Assembly: GCF_009602705.1 (NCBI RefSeq)
Contig: NZ_VSWH01000001.1
Span: forward strand, 1 to 64,000
Source: Chryseobacterium vaccae
GTDB lineage: Bacteria > Bacteroidota > Bacteroidia > Flavobacteriales > Weeksellaceae
Length of the DNA: 64,000 nt
Direction: 5' to 3'
Shown here in pieces: positions 58,968-64,000 of the stretch. Position 1 is the stretch's first letter; every line of letters starts with the position of its first letter. The notes beneath the pieces were generated by a model. The model ran no database searches, was not told the origin of the DNA, and was given only the letters and a program-made list of their open reading frames with translations. A program made the position numbers and the translations under genes.

Positions 58968-60092
58968 ATGAAAAAAATTCAGATGGTTGACTTGCAAAGT
59001 CAGTATTACAAAATAAAGAATGATGTAGATAATGCGGTTTTAAATGTAATGGATTCAGCGGCTTTTATCAACGGGCCTGAGGTAAAGTCTTTCCAGAATG
59101 AATTGGAATCTTATTTAGACGTAAAACATGTGATCCCTTGTGCAAACGGGACAGATGCTTTGCAGATTGCATTGATGGCTTTGGACCTGAAAGAAGGAGA
59201 CGAAGTGATCACTGCAGATTTTACTTTTGCCGCAACAGTAGAAGTTATTCATTTGCTGAAACTGAAATCAGTTTTGGTAGATGTAGATTACGATACATTC
59301 ACGATTTCAACAGAGGAAATCAAAAAGGCGATCACGCCAAGAACAAAAGCAATCATTCCTGTTCATATTTTCGGGCAGTGCGCGAATATGGAAGAAATTT
59401 TAAAGATTGCTGAAGAGCATAACCTTTATGTAATTGAAGACAACGCACAGGCGATCGGTGCACAATATACTTTTTCAGATGGTACTGAAAAGTATGCAGG
59501 AACCATGGCGACTGTCGGTACAACTTCATTCTTCCCTTCTAAAAACTTAGGATGCTATGGAGACGGAGGCGCGATCTTTACCAACAACGACGAACTGGCA
59601 CACCGTTTAAGAGGAATTGTAAACCATGGAATGTATGAAAGATATTACCATGATGAGGTTGGGGTGAACTCAAGATTAGACAGCATTCAGGCAGCTGTTT
59701 TAAGAAAGAAACTTCCTCATCTGGATTCTTACAACGAGGCGAGAAGAAGAGCTGCAGATTATTATGACGAAGCCTTTGCAGGACATGAAAATATTCTTAC
59801 CCCGCAAAGATCAGAAAGCTCTACCCACGTATTCCATCAGTATACGTTGAGAATTCTGAACGGAAAACGTAACGAACTTCAGAAGTTTCTGACTGAAAAA
59901 GAAATCCCTGCCATGATCTACTATCCGGTAGCATTAAGAAAGCAGAAAGCGTATTATCAGGAAAGCAATGATGCCGATTTTGTAAATACAGACAAGCTTT
60001 TGGATCAGGTGATCTCTTTACCGATGCATACAGAATTAGACGAAGAGCAGCTGAAGTATATTACAGATGCGGTGCTTGAGTTTATGAAATAG
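58968..60092 (+). CDS. DegT/DnrJ/EryC1-family sugar aminotransferase
   Basis: This PLP-dependent enzyme of 374 residues transfers an amino group to a nucleotide-linked keto-sugar, as in surface polysaccharide synthesis. It begins with MVDLQSQYYKIKNDVDNAVL, contains the substrate- and PLP-pocket ANGTDALQIALMAL, DADFTFAAT-like EVITADFTFAATVEV, the PLP-Asp loop EDNAQAIGAQY, and the Schiff-base Lys in SFFPSKNLGCYGDGGAIF. The start at 58968 is preferred to a TTG two codons earlier. It heads a group with galE, a methyltransferase and a cytidylyltransferase. Confidence 0.9.
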   Translation: MKKIQMVDLQSQYYKIKNDVDNAVLNVMDSAAFINGPEVKSFQNELESYLDVKHVIPCANGTDALQIALMALDLKEGDEVITADFTFAATVEVIHLLKLKSVLVDVDYDTFTISTEEIKKAITPRTKAIIPVHIFGQCANMEEILKIAEEHNLYVIEDNAQAIGAQYTFSDGTEKYAGTMATVGTTSFFPSKNLGCYGDGGAIFTNNDELAHRLRGIVNHGMYERYYHDEVGVNSRLDSIQAAVLRKKLPHLDSYNEARRRAADYYDEAFAGHENILTPQRSESSTHVFHQYTLRILNGKRNELQKFLTEKEIPAMIYYPVALRKQKAYYQESNDADFVNTDKLLDQVISLPMHTELDEEQLKYITDAVLEFMK

Positions 60093-60101
60093 TGCAATGA
60101 A

Positions 60102-60494
60102 ATGATGAAAAGGAGGTTATTCAGATATAGAGGAGTAACAGCTACTGTAACAGTATTTAATTTTTTAATATTATTATTGTTTGGTTTCGGAACTTTTGAT
60201 ACTTATAACCTTTTCATAAATGAGAAAGATGATGCTTCGTCCATTGCTTATTTTGTATTGTTTTTGGGAGGATTTATTCTTTTATTAGCTTGTGCAACGA
60301 TCGTAATGGTTTTAATAAAATATTCAAAAAGCGTAATGTTTCTGAACATATATTATGGCTTTCTCATTGTCATCCTTTCAATATCATTGATTTTTCAGAA
60401 ATTTGGTGATGTGTATAAAAGTGTTTCATCATCAGATCATTTAATACTCCGGAATTATTGGCAGTTTTATATTTCTAATTATATTAATCAATAA
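60102..60494 (+). CDS. Small integral membrane protein
   Basis: The 130-residue protein has three clear membrane segments (TVFNFLILLLFGFGTFDTY, FVLFLGGFILLLACATIVMV and LNIYYGFLIVILSISLIF) and a basic N-terminus MMKRRLFRYRG, placing the N-terminus inside. No domain is recognised. It starts 9 bp after the aminotransferase gene, suggesting one mRNA, but it shows no link to sugar metabolism. Confidence 0.65.
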   Translation: MMKRRLFRYRGVTATVTVFNFLILLLFGFGTFDTYNLFINEKDDASSIAYFVLFLGGFILLLACATIVMVLIKYSKSVMFLNIYYGFLIVILSISLIFQKFGDVYKSVSSSDHLILRNYWQFYISNYINQ

Positions 60495-60574
60495 ATTTAA
60501 ATATAAGGGTACGCAATATGAAGGTATTGATCTTATAGGACAACATAAAGAATAAAAAAAATTATTACTAAAAA

Positions 60575-61597
60575 ATGGCGGTACTTGTTACAGGCGGACT
60601 GGGATATATTGGTTCCCACACAGTAGTAGAACTGATCAATAATGGCTTTGAGGTTGTTATTGTTGATGATCTTTCCAATTCGGAAAGGTTTATTTTAAAT
60701 AATATTGAAGAAATTACAGGGAAAAAACCTGTTTTCTATCCCTTTGATTTAAGACGCAGAGAGCTTCTTACCCAGGTTTTTGATGCTCATAAAATAGATG
60801 GCTGTATCAATTTTGCTGCTTCAAAAGCAGTAGGAGAGAGCCAGCTGAAACCTGTAGATTATTATGAAAATAATTTATTCTCCCTGATTAATATTCTTCA
60901 GGAGTTTAAAGAGAGAGGGATTTCAAACTTCATTTTCAGTTCTTCATGTACGGTGTACGGACAGGCTGAAAAAATGCCGATCGATGAAAACACTCCATTA
61001 AAACTTCCTGAAAGTGTCTATGGGAAGACCAAGCAGATGGGAGAAGAAATCCTAATTGATTTTGCAAAAGCTTATCACCGAAAAATCTCGTTGCTAAGAT
61101 ATTTCAATCCAATTGGAGCACACCCTTCAGGCATATTAGGCGAGCTGCCTATCGGAGTTCCGAACAATCTGGTCCCTTATGTAACACAGACCGCAGCCGG
61201 AATCCGTGAAAAGCTAAGCATCTGGGGTGATGATTATGATACAGAAGACGGTACAGCGGTTCGTGATTATATTTACGTCGTTGATCTTGCAAAGGCTCAC
61301 GTAAATGCACTTAAAAAGCTGATGCAAAGTGCTAATGATGAAACGTTGATTGATATTTATAATCTGGGAACAGGAAAAGGCTCTTCTGTATTGGAGATTG
61401 TGAAGGCTTTTGAAAGAGCAAACAACGTAGAAGTTCCTTACCAAATCTGTCCGAGAAGAGAAGGAGATATTACTATAGCGTATGCCAATGCAGACAAAGC
61501 TGAAAAAGATCTTCTCTGGAAGTCCGAAACTTCACTGGAAGAGTCTTTAAGAACAACCTGGGAATGGCAGAAATACCTTCAGTCCAGAAATAACTAA
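60575..61597 (+). CDS. galE: UDP-glucose 4-epimerase
   Basis: GalE interconverts UDP-glucose and UDP-galactose using bound NAD. The 340-residue SDR-type protein has the NAD loop VTGGLGYIGSHTVVELI, the conserved INFAASKAVGES region, the Ser in FSSSCTVYG and the Tyr-Lys pair in ESVYGKTKQMGEE, and the C-terminal AYANADKAEKDLLWKSETSL. The length and motifs are normal. It is part of the small sugar-metabolism group with the aminotransferase upstream, and is followed after 14 bp by a methyltransferase gene. Confidence 0.95.
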   Translation: MAVLVTGGLGYIGSHTVVELINNGFEVVIVDDLSNSERFILNNIEEITGKKPVFYPFDLRRRELLTQVFDAHKIDGCINFAASKAVGESQLKPVDYYENNLFSLINILQEFKERGISNFIFSSSCTVYGQAEKMPIDENTPLKLPESVYGKTKQMGEEILIDFAKAYHRKISLLRYFNPIGAHPSGILGELPIGVPNNLVPYVTQTAAGIREKLSIWGDDYDTEDGTAVRDYIYVVDLAKAHVNALKKLMQSANDETLIDIYNLGTGKGSSVLEIVKAFERANNVEVPYQICPRREGDITIAYANADKAEKDLLWKSETSLEESLRTTWEWQKYLQSRNN

Positions 61598-61611
61598 AAA
61601 ACACCTATATC

Positions 61612-62376
61612 ATGGCTTGGAATCCCGAAATATACGACCAATTCAAAGAAGAGCGTTCAGCCCCTTTTTTTGACCTGCTGAAGCTCGTGAAATCAAAAAC
61701 AGATCTTTCTGTTATAGATCTGGGATGCGGAACAGGAGAGCTGACTTCTAAACTGTTGGACTATTTGGAAGATTCTAAAGTTGTAGGAATTGATTCTTCT
61801 GCAGAAATGCTTGAAAAAGCAGCTCATTATAAAACAAGCCGGCTTCATTTTGAGCAGAGGTCAATTGAAGACCAACTGAGTCTACCCGATACTTTCGATC
61901 TTATTATTTCCAATGCAGCCATTCAATGGTGCAGCAACCATAAAGAGCTTTTTCCAAGGATTATCAGTAAAATAAAAGCAGGAGGACAGCTTGCCGTGCA
62001 GATTCCTTCCAATCATGAATATATCGTTCATCAGCTGTTGAGAAAGGTAGCTGAAAAAGAACCCTATAAAACGGCTTATAGCTCATGGCAGAGAGAGTAT
62101 ACGGTTTTAAAGATTGAAGATTACGCTAAAATTTTATTCGAGAATAAAGGAAAAGAGATCACAGTTTTCGAAAAGGTGTTTCCTCATGTTCTTGAAAATG
62201 CTGATGCTGTATTTACCTGGGCCTCAGGAACAGCAATTATTCCGTATATAGAGAAACTTCCTGATGAGCTGAAAGAAGAATTTAAAAAAGAATATAAAAA
62301 CGAATTACAACATATTTTCCCTGAATCACCGGTCTTTTATCCTTTTAAAAGAACGTTTATTTCAGGGCAATTTTAA
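61612..62376 (+). CDS. Trans-aconitate 2-methyltransferase-like SAM methyltransferase
   Basis: The 254-residue enzyme has the SAM-binding motif VIDLGCGTGELTSKLL (about 34-49), VVGIDSSAEMLEKAAHY and the aromatic motif DLIISNAAIQWCSNHKELFP, which is typical of trans-aconitate methyltransferases and BioC-like proteins. The following AGGQLAVQIPSNHEYIVHQL fits the same family. Such enzymes methyl-esterify the inhibitor trans-aconitate. It lies 14 bp after galE and 11 bp before the cytidylyltransferase gene, so these form one mRNA. Confidence 0.85.
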   Translation: MAWNPEIYDQFKEERSAPFFDLLKLVKSKTDLSVIDLGCGTGELTSKLLDYLEDSKVVGIDSSAEMLEKAAHYKTSRLHFEQRSIEDQLSLPDTFDLIISNAAIQWCSNHKELFPRIISKIKAGGQLAVQIPSNHEYIVHQLLRKVAEKEPYKTAYSSWQREYTVLKIEDYAKILFENKGKEITVFEKVFPHVLENADAVFTWASGTAIIPYIEKLPDELKEEFKKEYKNELQHIFPESPVFYPFKRTFISGQF

Positions 62377-62387
62377 TTTAAAACAAT

Positions 62388-62840
62388 ATGAAGACACAAA
62401 GAATAGGCATTACTTTTTCGTCATTTGACCTGTTGCACGCAGGGCATATTAAAATGCTTGAAGAAGCCAAAACAGTATGTGATTATTTAATCGTAGGTCT
62501 CCAGATTGATCCGTCCCACGACAGACCGAATAAAAACAGACCAAGCCAGACGATCGTAGAAAGGTACATTCAGTTAAAAGCAGTGAATGCTGTTGACGAA
62601 ATTATCCCTTATTACACTGAAGAAGACCTGCTGGATATCCTGAAATCTTTTGTAATTGATGTAAGAATCATTGGTGATGACTACATGGACAGAGACTTTA
62701 CAGGTAAACAGTATTGTGAGGAAAAAGGAATAGAAATCTTTTACAATAAAAGAGATCACAGATTTTCCACAAGCGACCTGAGAAGAAGAATTTACGAGGC
62801 AGAAAAAGAAAAATTTGAACAGACTGAAACTGTAAAATAA
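62388..62840 (+). CDS. Cytidylyltransferase-like (TagD/RfaE-type) nucleotidyltransferase
   Basis: The 150-residue protein is a small adenylyl/cytidylyl transferase of the nucleotidylyltransferase fold. The HxGH motif is HAGH in SSFDLLHAGHIKMLEEAK and the second signature is FSTSDLRRRIYEAEKEK, in place of the ISTTxIR usual in glycerol-3-phosphate cytidylyltransferase. The middle region (LQIDPSHDRPNKNRPSQ) also fits TagD. A likely product is a CDP-activated alcohol for surface polymer or lipid synthesis. It closes the sugar-related operon at a strong terminator. Confidence 0.88.
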   Translation: MKTQRIGITFSSFDLLHAGHIKMLEEAKTVCDYLIVGLQIDPSHDRPNKNRPSQTIVERYIQLKAVNAVDEIIPYYTEEDLLDILKSFVIDVRIIGDDYMDRDFTGKQYCEEKGIEIFYNKRDHRFSTSDLRRRIYEAEKEKFEQTETVK

Positions 62841-62874
62841 AAAAATCCCGAAAATTTAATTTTCGGGATTTTTT
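62841..62874. terminator. Bidirectional terminator before the TonB receptor gene
   Basis: AATCCCGAAAA (62844-62854) pairs perfectly with TTTTCGGGATT (62860-62870), with T-rich and A-rich flanks so that it can end both converging transcripts. Confidence 0.88.
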
Positions 62875-62878
62875 ATGA

Positions 62879-64000
62879 TTACATAGGACCTCCTTGCTGG
62901 TCGTCGCCGGATTCATTGGCGTTGATGTCTTTTTTCTTCTTAGGCTGTTCTATTTTTTCACCTTGTTTGAAACGGTAAGTTAAAGCAATAGAGAACTGTC
63001 TCGGCTGCCATTGCATATAGTTTCGGCGGGAATAATCGCTGTTGAAGCTTAGCACCTCTCTGTTTCTGGTATTGAAAATATCCTGAATATTGAAAGAGAT
63101 GGTTCCGTCGCCTTTCCAGATCGTTTTGGAAGCACCCAGATTCAGCGCATACATATCTTCTGTGTTCTGGTTGGCTGTTTTCTGAGCTCCTCTGTAAAAC
63201 CCTTGAAGCTGTACACTTAATGTTTTATCAATCTTAAACGTGGTATTAAGACGGGCTCTTGTAGAGAAACCATCACCAGTGAAATTCATCGATCCTGTTT
63301 TCGTATTCCCTTCTGGATCTTTTGTATCATAATAGGCAATACCGGTTGTTTTATATCCGAACATGTCTAAACTACCCATAATTTTTAACCATGAGAAAGG
63401 ATCGTAAGTGAAATTCAGATCTAAACCATAACGGTCATCATTTCCAAGGTTAATCGGCTTGGTATAGAAAACACTCTGGCTTTCATCTGGTCTGTAGACA
63501 AGCATTTTAGTATCATCCGTTGCATGTCTGTAGTAAAGGGTAGGGTTAACGGTAAATTTCTTTCTTGTAATGTTATAACCTACTTCATATGAATCTACAT
63601 ACGATGGATTCAGATCAATGTTTCCTTCAAAAACATTCTGACTGTTGCTGTAGTTCGGGAAAGGAACCATAAAGAACGATCTTGGCCTGTCAATTCTACG
63701 TGAATAATTCAATAAAATCTGATTGTTCTTTGAAATATCATAACTTAAAAATATACTCGGGAATAGGTTGTTGTAATTTTTAGTTTTATTCAAAGCAGGC
63801 TTGGCTGGATTCTGGTTTACATAATCAATCTTTACATTCGAAAGTTCATCTCTTAATCCTAACTGATAAGCAAACTTTTCTCCAACCTTGCTTTTAAACT
63901 GTAAATAGAAGGCATTGAACATTTCACGATAATTCGTGTTATTGTTATAATCAAGAATAAACGGATTATTGGAAGTACTGTTTACTGTATTGTCATAATC
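62879..64000 (-). CDS. TonB-dependent receptor-like outer-membrane barrel (5' end outside the window)
   Basis: The C-terminal 373 codons of a large gene are visible; the frame stays open to the right edge, so the signal peptide, plug and first barrel strands are outside. The visible part is a beta barrel with Tyr/Asn-rich strands (NNLFPSIFLSYDISKNNQIL, INLGNDDRYGLDLNFTYDPF, AYYDTKDPEGNTKT) and the barrel-closing RQFSIALTYRFKQGEK, followed by a charged, Lys- and Asp-rich tail ending DDQQGGPM. It belongs to the OMP_b-brl type of TonB-linked receptors. The substrate is unknown. Confidence 0.85.
   Translation of the reverse strand, partial: DYDNTVNSTSNNPFILDYNNNTNYREMFNAFYLQFKSKVGEKFAYQLGLRDELSNVKIDYVNQNPAKPALNKTKNYNNLFPSIFLSYDISKNNQILLNYSRRIDRPRSFFMVPFPNYSNSQNVFEGNIDLNPSYVDSYEVGYNITRKKFTVNPTLYYRHATDDTKMLVYRPDESQSVFYTKPINLGNDDRYGLDLNFTYDPFSWLKIMGSLDMFGYKTTGIAYYDTKDPEGNTKTGSMNFTGDGFSTRARLNTTFKIDKTLSVQLQGFYRGAQKTANQNTEDMYALNLGASKTIWKGDGTISFNIQDIFNTRNREVLSFNSDYSRRNYMQWQPRQFSIALTYRFKQGEKIEQPKKKKDINANESGDDQQGGPM

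Overview
The window is A+T-rich DNA from a member of the Bacteroidota, most likely a flavobacterium of the Chryseobacterium group (Weeksellaceae). The evidence is consistent across the window. Several genes are preceded by the Bacteroidota promoter element TAnnTTTG. There is a SusC/SusD outer-membrane glycan locus, a subtilase with a type IX secretion C-terminal domain, many small SPII lipoproteins and TonB-dependent receptors, and almost no Shine-Dalgarno sequences. The window opens on the first base of dnaA, so it is probably the start of a chromosome numbered from the origin side. The origin itself would lie upstream and is not visible. No rRNA, tRNA, CRISPR array, prophage or intact insertion sequence was found.

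Layout. 1-4.7 kb: dnaA, a low-molecular-weight phosphatase, an RsmI-like methyltransferase and small proteins. 5-10 kb: an AraC regulator followed by a TolC/HlyD/MFS tripartite efflux operon. 10.4-13.5 kb: a siderophore receptor and a siderophore-interacting flavoprotein. 13.7-16.5 kb: a methyltransferase and convergent metG. 16.6-29.1 kb: a starch/maltodextrin utilisation locus (SusC, SusD, a SusE/F-like binding lipoprotein, GH97 alpha-glucosidase, a small barrel-like protein, GH13 amylase, an NTF2-like protein and a sugar MFS carrier). 29.5-30.9 kb: pirin and an FMN reductase. 31.2-37.6 kb: five purine genes, purM-purN-purH-purD-guaA, in one direction but separated by unusual repeat-filled spacers and two candidate structured RNAs. 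38-48.6 kb: a GNAT-nitrilase fusion, a secreted esterase, an AraC regulator, a Cys-rich bacteriocin-like peptide gene, a TPR protein, a UbiB kinase, a DEAD-box helicase, an SGNH hydrolase and a lipoprotein. 49-53 kb: an iron alcohol dehydrogenase, small secreted proteins and a regulator remnant. 53-58.9 kb: ppc, small membrane proteins and a T9SS subtilase. 59-62.8 kb: sugar aminotransferase, galE, a methyltransferase and a cytidylyltransferase. The right edge cuts a TonB-dependent receptor.

The genes form recognisable working units. The Sus proteins bind starch at the surface, import and cut it to glucose, and the MFS carrier would move the sugars into the cytoplasm. The efflux operon spans inner and outer membrane. 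The pur genes lead to IMP, and guaA continues from XMP to GMP. The most unusual content lies between genes: (i) a stand-alone promoter, folded RNA/24-codon ORF and terminator just before purM; (ii) a leader upstream of purH with four consecutive hairpins capped by GAAA-containing loops; (iii) arrays of 8-11-nt near-repeated words, often in inverted halves, in the spacers around the purine and efflux genes; (iv) dispersed hairpin repeats; and (v) several promoters placed only 4-5 nt before the ATG, suggesting leaderless mRNAs.
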